Assembly (NCBI GenBank): GCA_025435555.1
Contig: JAIWWG010000045.1
Coordinates: 186,001-250,000, forward strand
Reading direction: 5' to 3'
From: Chytriomyces cf. hyalinus JEL632
Taxonomy: Eukaryota > Chytridiomycota > Chytridiomycetes > Chytridiales > Chytriomycetaceae
DNA: 64,000 bases
The notes beneath the pieces were generated by a model. The model made no database searches, was not told where the DNA came from, and was given only the letters and a program-made list of their open reading frames with translations. Within the stretch, counting starts at the first letter, position 1. The number at the start of each line of letters is the position of its first letter. Made by a program: the position numbers and the translations under genes. Positions 24,480-33,799 of the stretch are shown in pieces.

Positions 24480-26340
24480 AATGTCACCCAAACAGCGTGC
24501 TCCCCTTTTCCGAGGTCTGAAAACGGTATTGCAAGGCGTTCCTGGCTCGTCGATCGGTCATCTGCCAGTATCACATTGTGCGCCGGATCTATGCGACCTT
24601 CTCGGCAAAAAGCAAGACCCAGCAGCAACAGGATCTGCAGCAACAACTCCAGAGAAAAGTCGGATGGCACGAATGTCAAGAACAAATCATTACAATGAAC
24701 TACGACGATGTCAAGCCTCGTTCGGAACACGCATATCAAATCCTTCTGGATTTTTGCAAGAAACGGTGGTGGCAGCGTCTTGAAAGTTATCAGCTTTATT
24801 GTGCTGTGACGAATCGATGAAGAGAACGCGATCTCGCCGCAAACGCTCAATTACATTTTCAAGTTGTGGAATGGCGCGGTCTACCATGCGGAAGTGCAAG
24901 GAGCCACCGATATCATATTCAGCATCGCATTTGGCCCTGAAGTGGAGAAGGGGATGCAGAACGTTTCTGCGAGGAATTGGCTGTCCCGGCCGCAAAGACG
25001 ACTTCGACTTTGACCTCAAGTTTGATTCAGAGGCTCTCGTTCCTTCGGAGGACCAGGAATATCGCATTGTTCAGGTGTTGATTCAGACCGTGTGTGAGAC
25101 GTTTGGGCCTTGAACAGTCTAGGTCGCCGTTACTTCCCGCCACCGCGCTTGGACTCCTGACAGCAAGTTTAAGATCTCTACCGAATGTACGGTCTGGGTG
25201 GGTGGACAACGATGGACGAACTGAGTTCCGTGGTCAAGCACATTCAAGTCCATCCCGATACCCCTTTGGACATCAAGAACCATCTTCCAAATCCTCTCTT
25301 TGATGTCTCGGTATACTCGAAAGGAAGGAAAATGAACTGCTTGGGGAAATCCAAAAGTATCACGGATGACCCTCTTTTGCTCCCTTGGAGCGAGAACTTG
25401 GAAGTCGAAGACTTTCTCATTCAGCATGTCCCGGACACTTGTACAAGATTGACGTGGTCGTCGTCTTTGGTGTCGGCGTTCTCTTCTGCGCCTTCATCGT
25501 TATCCGCGCCTTCAACCGCTCTGTTGGTAAGAAGAAAATACACACCCGCCTGGCTCACTTGTCTGACCACATCACGACAGATTAAGAATCCTTCGCAAGT
25601 CGATATCATAAGGCTGAAGTTCTGTCACTTCGCCCGCAAACTGGCGACAAACTGGCGACCGAAATCAAGCGTGACTTTGTTGCGATCGCCATGGGATTGA
25701 ATCGATCTGCGGTGACTTGGTTGTCAGTATCCAGCCGGGTAAATTGTCTCCGCATGCCATCTTCATGGACTCGCAATCGGCGCATTATCGCTACCTCCAT
25801 GTGAAGACTTGTGGTGAATCATCTGAACTCCGTCTTCACGGCCAAAAAGGAAATCGTATTTCAATTGACTGTTCATCCACAATTTGTCCTTCGAGAATCC
25901 CGGAACATCCAAACTCGTACATTGCGCGCGCCCAGCCAGTAACCCAGCAGTACCTTGCGCAGCTCACCAAGTTCAACTTTCAAGGGAACACGTTCATTAA
26001 TGTGAACGCCCTTTGAAATGACGCGGATAAGCGACTTGATTTGCCTATCGGCGCGGACCGCATTTTCCCTGATAACCCAGAGTTCTCGGCACTCTGTTTT
26101 TGAACGCGCTTCATCGTGGAACAGCAACGCATGTGGGCAAGTTTGCGTACGAGATGGGAAAGGAGCTGTTTGGCGTAAATTCTGCACAAAAATCTTGCGG
26201 CGAGCGGTGGGTGTTTATGGGTCGCTCTGGTCGGTGGGTTCAGCGAAAGCAAAAACGTCCAGGCTCTCTTTCAGGATGATGCTCCGTGCAAAATCGCTGA
26301 AGGTAATGTCGCAGTTTCACGGCAAATTGTGGACTTGAAT
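24480..26340 (+). pseudogene. Broken D5-type (archaeo-eukaryotic) primase relic, giant-virus-like
   Basis: No single frame spans this 1.9 kb, but short blocks in order resemble a D5-type primase-helicase as found in nucleocytoplasmic large DNA viruses and their relatives. An acidic catalytic-type strand 'DFDFDLKF' lies near 24990-25020, a 'VYSKGRKMNCLGKSKS' block near 25310-25350, and a block of the kind found before the helicase domain ('GKFAYEMGKELFG' to 'WVFMGRSGRWV') near 26130-26240. The helicase ATPase itself is not seen. The element is clearly broken, with several disruptions, and is treated as a fossil. It sits between the 5' end of the calcium channel gene and the LRR gene. The call rests on motif order only. 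Confidence 0.45.
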
Positions 26341-26495
26341 CTCATCAAGCGATTTGGATCCACAGCACCATGTTCTTGGACTGAATCTCAGAGAACTATT
26401 TTATTTCCGGCTGACACTTGCAACCATTTTTGTCTCATTTTTTTAAAAATTCACGGCTGGGTTTATTTGTTTGTTGCTGTCTGGTGAAATATACA

Positions 26496-27344
26496 TCACT
26501 CATTTCGAGGTGGATGCTTGATGAAACGATTAGGATGAAAATCAAAAACGTCCAAGTTAACGAGCAGTGAAGTAGACGCAGGAATAGGACCCGAGAGTTG
26601 GTTGTAACCAAGTTTCAACTCGTCCAGGGAAGTCAGAACTCCAATATCTGTTGGTATGGGGCCTGTCAAGTCATTGTGTTCCAAGGAAAGATAGCTGAGA
26701 CTTCTGAGCAGTGTGATGGAACTTGGAATCTCGCCATTGAACCGATTATGGCTCAGATCCAAAGTTGCCAAGTGAACGAGACCAGAAATAGACGCAGGAA
26801 TAGGACCCGAGAACCTGTTGTGCCCAAGGCAAATGCCGAAAAGATTGGTACAATTACCGATTTCTGACGGAATTACCCCTTCAAGCAAATTGCTTCCCAA
26901 TTGTAAAAGTTGTAAAATGTTCAATTGGCCGATACGGGGTGACAAGACACTGTTGAGTTGGTTATCTGCAAGGTCAAGGGAGCTCAGGTTTCGCAATCCA
27001 TATATCCATTCAGGAATCGAGCCCGAGAAATTGTTCGAATCGCACCGTATCGTTGTCAACAGGGAACAGTGTCTGATACATTCTGGTATTGGCCCCTCCA
27101 GATAGTTCCGCCCCACACAGAAGTGTTCCAGCTTTGCAAAAGCCAAATTCTCCGGAATCGGACCCGTGAGTTCATTTTGAGTCAGTGACAAATCTCTCAA
27201 GTTAACGAGATTGCCTAGAGTAGGTGGGATGTTTCCGGTCAGGTAGTTTCTGCTTAAATCCAGCTGTTCCAGTTGTACCATGTCACCAAGGTTGGCTGGA
27301 ATAGGGCCGGTAAGGAAGTTATTCGAAACTGCAAACCTGTTCAT
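26496..27344 (-). CDS. Plant-type leucine-rich-repeat protein
   Basis: An uninterrupted frame of 282 residues made of about eleven 24-residue LRRs of the plant-specific kind (LxxLxLxxNxLxGxIPxxIGxL), for example 'LDLSRNYLTGNIPPTLGNLV' and 'LDLSHNRFNGEIPSSI'. Such repeats form a curved binding surface; large families of them occur in chytrids. There is no kinase or membrane segment after the repeats, and the protein ends 'KHPPRNE'. The same frame is open upstream to about 27440 and gives another half repeat ('VGPIPNSIGNL'). In a different frame just upstream (27445-27385) lies 'LQTLPFDVMLQVFSLI', which looks like the start of an F-box-type module. No good splice pair joins the two, so the gene may have lost its original N-terminus. 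Confidence 0.75.
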   Translation of the reverse strand: MNRFAVSNNFLTGPIPANLGDMVQLEQLDLSRNYLTGNIPPTLGNLVNLRDLSLTQNELTGPIPENLAFAKLEHFCVGRNYLEGPIPECIRHCSLLTTIRCDSNNFSGSIPEWIYGLRNLSSLDLADNQLNSVLSPRIGQLNILQLLQLGSNLLEGVIPSEIGNCTNLFGICLGHNRFSGPIPASISGLVHLATLDLSHNRFNGEIPSSITLLRSLSYLSLEHNDLTGPIPTDIGVLTSLDELKLGYNQLSGPIPASTSLLVNLDVFDFHPNRFIKHPPRNE

Positions 27345-27922
27345 TTGATTTAGGTTGCCTATTGAGTTGGGTATAGGACCAACATATCGAAATGAGAGAG
27401 AAGACTTGAAGCATGACGTCGAAGGGGAGAGTTTGTAAATTCATGGGTATTTTGCGTGAGTGGAGTCCTGTGAAATGAAGGTCAGCACTCCTCTCAGCCA
27501 ACCCTAGTCTGCCTGCACCACCACTAAATAAAAATATTCGCACTTAATGTTGATATATATCAATGGGAGGTCCATACAATCTTCATCAATGTAAATATTA
27601 ATGGTAAGTCAGCAAGTGGAGTCTTTATGCAACTGGACAAGGCATGGTCGATACCAAATCAGACACTGGCGCTCCTTATCCACCTGGTAGTCAAACTGCC
27701 TTCCCGTCACTTGTTTGCGTGCTGGTCACTTCGAATCCATTTTTGAAGAAGACGCACATTATTAAACCTATTTTGTGTCCGAATTATCAAATATGCGTGA
27801 TTGACTGGAGAGCTGCAGATGGGCTCCACCAGCGACGGGCTGATAACTCAAAAGGCCTGAGAGCCACAGCACGAAGACCAGAATCAACGTGTTGGTTTGA
27901 AGATAGTACCGCCGGAGTAAGC

Positions 27923-28144
27923 ATGAGCTGGTCAATGTGGGTGGTGATGCTGGGAATGGTGTTGCTTCTTCATCAATGCCACGGAGCACTATCAAATTCC
28001 GTTGGACTTTGCTTTAAACAGAGCGCTGCGTGGCCCAAGTCGGATGCCGTAATGAAGTTGTATCGATGTTTGAACCGGTTCTCAACAGATCACGAGCAAG
28101 ATGTGATGTGGGGCAGGTGTGGCAGGCACTTTCGACGGAAATAA
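27923..28144 (+). CDS. Possible small secreted protein
   Basis: From the ATG at 27923 the frame encodes 73 residues. The first 22 ('MSWSMWVVMLGMVLLL' then 'HQCHGA') look like a signal peptide with a small residue at the cleavage site. The remainder is short, basic at the end ('GRCGRHFRRK') and has three cysteines. The frame is also open upstream to 27644 but without supporting features. No homologue is recognised. The rest of the 27545-28403 stretch shows no gene. Weak call. Confidence 0.28.
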   Translation: MSWSMWVVMLGMVLLLHQCHGALSNSVGLCFKQSAAWPKSDAVMKLYRCLNRFSTDHEQDVMWGRCGRHFRRK

Positions 28145-28403
28145 ATATATTAACTACATGAGGATTGGCTCCATCCGATCATGATGGCGCTGCTTTGATC
28201 ATATCAAGCAGAAGAGAACAGAAGTGAGTTTGGATCTTTCTTCCCGCAATGCATCACTTTGTGTGAACAGGATGTGATGCTTCTTTTTAAAAAAGTCTCG
28301 TGAAGCCAAGTCATCAAAAAAAACCATGTCGTTCGTCAAGTGAGCCATCCAACCAAAACCCAACCCATCGATAGAGACCAACTAACTCCCTCGCAGCAAG
28401 GAG

Positions 28404-28841
28404 ATGGGCAAGTTCCTCATCTACATCATGTTCCCCATTGGATCGCTGTACCTGTTCAACCGGCCAGAACTGCAAGAGAAGCTGTTGAGGTCTGGCGGGA
28501 CACCGATTCATGTTGAGATGGGAGTTCCGCCTGATGAGCTTGTCAAGGTGAGAGAGAGAGAGAGAGAGAGATGCGAGCGTACATGCATGATGCGGTAGAT
28601 TCTGACGTTGCTTTCTCTTTTGTTCCCATCTTGGAATACAGGGCATTCCTCGCACACGAGCTGAAGCTCAAGCACAGGTTATCTCTTTCTCGGACTGATG
28701 GTCACCATCAGGGGTCGATCTTTATTCTAATGTTGGGGGCGGTTCTCGTTTTCTTGACAGATCGAGGCAATGAAACGGGCTCATCAGGAACGCCTTGCGG
28801 CATCGGCATCCTCTTCGCAGGAATCGAAATCAGAGTCATGA
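28404..28841 (+). CDS. PET100-like cytochrome c oxidase assembly factor
   Basis: Three exons (28404-28547, 28642-28677, 28761-28841) join in frame to 86 residues. The N-terminus 'MGKFLIYIMFPIGSLYLFNR' is a single membrane segment of the type found in PET100 (Y-(I/L)-x-F-P-(I/V)...FN), and the C-terminal half is a charged helix ('IEAMKRAHQERLAAS'). PET100 proteins sit in the mitochondrial inner membrane and help assemble complex IV; yeast and human members are of similar short length. The first donor is directly followed by a GA repeat. Another single-pass mitochondrial assembly factor cannot be excluded. Confidence 0.68.
28550..28571 (+). repeat. GA dinucleotide microsatellite
   Basis: About eleven GA units lie immediately inside the first intron of the PET100-like gene, right after the GT of its donor site. 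Confidence 0.9.
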
Positions 28842-29270
28842 GAAAGTCGAATACATCGGTTGTCTCTCGAAACTTTGGTTGTCAAGGCAAAAACTCGAAT
28901 AAAATAACGCATTCCGAAACATGACCGATTCATACAAACGGATGGAGGGACGGATAACTGTGTATCTATATGTCTATATCAAGGCTTCAATATCAGTGCG
29001 AATGAAAGAGGCGGATATGCATGGGGGGTGGGAGGGAGGGAGAGAGATGAAGAGAAATGGATGGGATTCAGCGAATGAATGGAGGGTACTGATAGGCATG
29101 GAGAGATATTACAGGCAACGGTCAATTAGTGTTGCTATCTCTCTTGTTGGTGTTGTAGTTGATATCGACGATAACTTGGAAAGATTGGATTTCCCATTTT
29201 TGATCCTGTGTTGCAAATCCTTCACCAAACGCGACCCAAACCAGACTTCGAGACACACACCAACAACAGC
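28842..29270. other. Intergenic region, no gene seen
   Basis: About 430 bases between two plus-strand genes. Purine-rich patches ('gggaggga', 'gagagatgaagagaa') are present, but no open frame with a recognisable product. It probably holds the 3' end of the PET100-like gene and the promoter of the next gene. Confidence 0.6.
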
Positions 29271-31694
29271 ATGGGAGGATACACAATGGGACTCGGTGCA
29301 AAGGCACCGGGCCTTCTCAAAAACAGACTCCCCGCCGACGTGATTGAGCCCATGACCAAGTTTGGCGATCCCATCAAAGTGGATTCGTCTCCTGAGCACA
29401 GGGCTCATATGCGGTCTGTTTTATATGGGCCTGAGAGGGAGAATAAGAAATTGCGTTAAGTACTTGTTTCTTTTTTGGTTTGAGATGGACTGGGTTGACT
29501 GATTCTTTTTTTTTTTTTTTTTCTTTGTTGGAACAGCTTCTGGGTTTGAAGTCGGGGATCACTCTGCCGATTATGCCGATGAAAAGCCGCCCGCTTGGAT
29601 CACGAACCATGCTACCGATTACCCGCCAAAATACATTGAAGACCGCGTTGCAATTGATCAGCACACGAAAGAGTGTAAAGCATTCGTATTTTTTGGGGTT
29701 TATCAACAAATATGCTAACAAAGGTGTTTTCTTGTAACAGATATTCATTACCTCAACGGCACTCATTTTACATTGGAAGGATATGGTTCTGAAACGCGGT
29801 CATTGCCAATTAGTACCACCAAACGCGACTATCCGGAAAAGATTGGGGTGAGTGCGTAACATCATTATTGGCCGTAGTAGAATTACTGATGTCATACTGT
29901 CGCTCTCTCTGTTGTTTTGGTTTTCCAGCACCCGGAAAGAAAGGAAGGTCCTCGAAGCAAGTACCCGCCTATTTACCGCGACGAAAACGCCAAAGAACTC
30001 GGATCCACAATTTACAACTCAGAATACACATTGGTAAAAAAATCCACCATCCTCCTCTTGCTTCCATTTCTAAAAAACAGTCAATTTCAGACTGGAGCCC
30101 CGAAAACCGACATTGTACACCCAAACGCAACGGCATCGCATTTCACGCTCGGTGACGACGACGATAGAGTCAATACGTGCCGATCCGTGACTCGGAGCAC
30201 GTATAAAGGGTTTGACAAGCAGCCGTATGTCGAGATGAAGAAGGATGAGCAGAAGCGGAGCACTGTCCTAGATTATCCGGATGGAGAGCCTGGTGAGCGC
30301 GTGTCGGTGCAAAAGTCGGGTGAGTGTCATCGGGAGGTGGTGTACCGGTGGTTCGGTTTATTGAACTGGCTTTTGTTTGGGTTAGATTATAGGCTGGACA
30401 AGAATTTGGATAGGAGTTCTCTCAAGGTTGACAATACTGCGACTGTCAAAGATTTGCGTTCGACGCATTTTACGGTGAGTTATCCACTGAGCATCGTAAA
30501 ATAAGAAAGTGTGCAACTCAAACAAAAAACAAAGTTGGGAAATGACGACACATTTTACAAAAAGTCTCAATACCAAACGTCCTTCAAAACAACGCCTTCA
30601 AATTCCGCGTACCGACACTCAAAAATTGTCAAGGAGCATTACCGAACCTGTGTCACCATCCGCGATGAGGATGACCTTGAAGCTGCAAAAGTTGCGCAAC
30701 TTTCCACACAGCATCGTGACTACCAGCAGCCTGATTTGAAAAGTAGCGGGAGTTCAGTTCAAAATTCCCGTGCGGTTGCTAAAGAGCTTGAGGTGAGTTT
30801 TTTATATTTGCAAATGACATAGCAACTTTATTGAAAGACATGCAAAAAAACAGCAAATCCATAAACTGTCAAGCATCCCACTCGCCGGCGACGCACAACA
30901 ACGAACCGTGAAAAAATCCATCACCGGCAGCGACTTTAAAGTCCCAAACCTCTCCGCGTACCCATCCCACCCCAAAAGCGGGATCGAAAATAAGTACAAT
31001 GTTCTCAGTGGAAACCAACGCGGCCAAATCGATCCATTTCATGGAACAAGTATCATGAAAACGTCATACATTCATTTCTGTGAGGAAGGAGGTCGACCGA
31101 ATGAGGAAGGAGAGTTACCGCCTGCGAGTAAAGCTGTGCGAGAGAATCATGCGGCAACGTTTGAAGCAAGTTTAAAGAGTAGCAAGAATCTGAGGGGAAC
31201 GCATTTTGAGTTGGGGAATGATGTTGGTTCTGCGAAGGAGACAAGTACAAGAGAAGCGTTTGAGAGTCCGGCTTTGGAGGCGTATAGAAATCGGGTTTGC
31301 GTCAAGGCTGGAAATGAGTGGCGGTTTGGGAGTACATTGGAGAATACAGTGACCAGGTTTGTTGTACAGTGGTAGTATCAATTATCCCTGACTTGTGACA
31401 TCCAGATTTCCAAACGACAATGAAACGTACCAAACCGTCAACAACGGAACTTATGTCTCACACGGCGGGTTCAAAGCACCACCTCCGTTCAGACCCGCAC
31501 CGCTGAGCTTCTTGAAAGTTGCTGCCATTGACAATGAGATTCGGTTCCAAAGCGAGCCCAGCATGGATGGACCTCTTTTGGCTACTGAAACGAAAAGAAA
31601 ATTTGTTCCACCCGAAGTGATGAAGTATCAAGCGAGGATGGAGGCTGTGGGGCATGAGGAGATCATGAAGACTGGGAGGAGGACGAGGGCGTGA
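29271..31694 (+). CDS. Axonemal-type protein with repeated (T/S)HFxLG motifs
   Basis: Eight exons (29271-29454, 29537-29674, 29741-29847, 29929-30033, 30091-30474, 30535-30792, 30854-31356, 31406-31694) join in frame to about 655 residues. The protein is Tyr-, Ser- and charged-residue rich, without membrane segments. It repeats a short signature four times: 'GTHFTLEG', 'ASHFTLGDD', 'STHFTLGND' and 'GTHFELGND', each followed by a spaced Y/F pattern. Motifs of this sort occur in sperm/ciliary proteins of the TEX45/SAXO kind that bind axonemal microtubules. This fits a fungus with flagellated zoospores, but the assignment is by motif memory. The start ATG opens 'MGGYTMGLGAKAPG'. Many introns have Py-tract acceptors, so the model is solid even if the function is not. 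Confidence 0.72.
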
Positions 31695-31992
31695 TTCTTT
31701 TTGCCTTTATTCATTTATTTGAGAAGAGAAGCTGACTTATCCACCGCAGGGATTTTTTTGGTTGCACGCAGTAGGATTCAAATAAATCATTGCCCTTTTC
31801 GGGTAACAGTTTCCAAAACGATTTTGCGAAACAGCTTCAGAACATCAAACAGGGAGAAGATTTTATTTGAGCTCGCTCTTAGCGAAATGCTCAAAGACAT
31901 CAAAAAACATGGGAGACTCCCCAGACAACAAGTGCAAATGGACTACGACCCATTCAATAAACAGAAAAACAACAGCTCCATCTAACTGTTTT

Positions 31993-33570
31993 CTAAGCCA
32001 CATAATTCCCCGGAAATATCCCCGTGGCCCCTCGCAACCTCCCAGTCCACCAATCATTCGGATCCGCCGTACGTTCAATCAATTCAATGCGATCATCTCT
32101 CATGAACGACAAGTCCCCATCCGCCTGAGCTTGATAGTCGTACAGCGCAGTGACAAATGTCGCGGCTGGGTCCTCGGTCTCGGAATACGCGCGTTCAAAC
32201 GGGGGATGTTGGATACTGGATCCGTAGCTTCCATGCAGTTGCTTGAAAGAGTTGACGCTTTGATGTTGAGAAGATGTTGCGTATGAAGGTGGCTCGGCGT
32301 GTTGTGGGGATTGGAATTTATGAGGTGATGAAGCATCTGCAGTGTCGGGAAGCCCGGGTGCAACATAATCGGGACTCAGCGGGTTATTACTCGGCACTGA
32401 TTTTCTGTTGCGATACACTAACGACAAATCATCGAGAAGCGCGGCTTGCGCAGCTACTTTTGTTTCAAACCCAACAGCCGCGCTTAAACTCACGTCAAAC
32501 GCGGGTAACTTGATCAAATCGCCATACGCTTGTGATAGGACTTGATGCACTTTGAGTTGGTACCAGAATAAGGTTTGGAAGCATGGGTCAATGAAGGGGG
32601 CTTTTAGTTGTAGGAGGACGGGGAGTTCTGATTTGAGGAGGTTGTTGATGTGGTTGTATTCGCGAGAGGCTTGGTCGAATGCGATTTCGGCTTTTCCGAG
32701 GGATTTTTCGTCAGAGACGCTCCTGTTTATTTCAATTTGGTTGACATGTGGATGAATCAGTTGCTTTTTTTTCTCTCTGTCTCTCAAAATATTTCGAGGA
32801 ATTGCTCACCTTTCCTTTTCTTTGAGTTTCTTGACAGCTTCGCGATGGCGGTCGTAATCCAGCAATTTATGACCGCGTTTGATAATTACTTTCTGAAAAG
32901 CAAGGGATTCACATTGGCGAAAACCAAAAGAACCAAAAAAATTAAAAACTCAAACCTTGACATTATCCAACAGCAAAACAAGGTCCATAGACGGAGCCAC
33001 CAATCTTCGTTCAATCGTTTCCAAATCTGGAAGCAAAAACTGACGCGTTGCTTGTGAAAAGTTTGCAAATTCTTGTGCGGCTTGTAAAGAGATTGGTTCT
33101 GTTTGTTTATACTTGGAGCGAGTTTTGTATTTTGAGAGTTAGAATTGGACGTGTGGTTGTTCGATGTTATGTTGTGTAGATATGGATAGGTACCGATTTG
33201 GCTCCTGAAGAGATTCGAGCTTCCATGGGGCTCTCTCCGTCAGCTGCGACAGGTGATGTTAGATGCGGTGTGATTGGAGAGTAAACCTTATTTTTTGCGA
33301 GAGTTAGCTCTTTCAGTCGTCAACTGTACGACAGGCACACACCTCCAACAAGGTTGCCGCAAACGACTCCTGATGCGCCAACAGCGACGACAACGCGTCT
33401 TTAAACTTTTTCGAATCCTCACTCAGTTTTCGTGCTGACGCGTCAAGCAGCTTGAACCGTTCTTCGAGGTCGGTGTATTCCGGGTCTGTCGTTTCGCTCG
33501 AATAACCGCTTTTTGACATGACGAGGTGTGGGAGGCGGGCTACGGCTTTGGAGAATCCGCGGAGCGACAT
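31993..33570 (-). CDS. BAR-SH3 protein (amphiphysin/Rvs167/Hob1-like)
   Basis: The N-terminal exon (33570-33343) starts 'MSLRGFSKAVARLPHLVM' and enters a BAR domain ('LEERFKLLDASARKLSED'). The domain continues over several short-intron exons ('VVIIKRGHKLLDYDRHR', 'AFDQASREYNHIN', 'LFWYQLKVHQVLSQAYG'). A Pro/Ser linker leads to a C-terminal SH3 domain ('ATFVTALYDYQAQADGDLSF', 'DDWW'-type 'PNDWWTGR', 'GIFPGNYVA') that ends the protein. BAR domains form curved dimers on membranes, and the SH3 binds proline-rich partners; in yeasts such proteins act in endocytic vesicle scission and actin patches. The order BAR then SH3 and the tail ending right after 'NYVA' are typical of the family. Confidence 0.88.
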
Positions 33571-33799
33571 TTTGTTTTGCAGGGGGGAGGGGGGGGGGAT
33601 TGGGTTGTTGGTTGGTGGGGTGGTGGTTGGGTGGTTTCGTGGTTTTTTTTTTGTTTTGACAATTGTTTTATTGATGTTCATATCGTCGAATATCCAACAC
33701 GATTAACGCGCCCAATACTGGATTTATTTTTTTTTCACAGGTAACGAATTTGTATTGTATGTATTTGTAAGTCCAGAGAAGAAGAAATAAAAGCAAAAT

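Noticed and set aside
24371-24850. 160-codon minus-strand frame with a hydrophobic C-terminus
   Set aside because: It is antisense to the primase relic, has no family resemblance, and its hydrophobic run comes from a CAG-type repeat (24390-24425).
31701-31985. 94-codon plus-strand frame between the axonemal and BAR-SH3 genes
   Set aside because: No domain, no good start context, and it overlaps what should be the 3' ends of two convergent genes.
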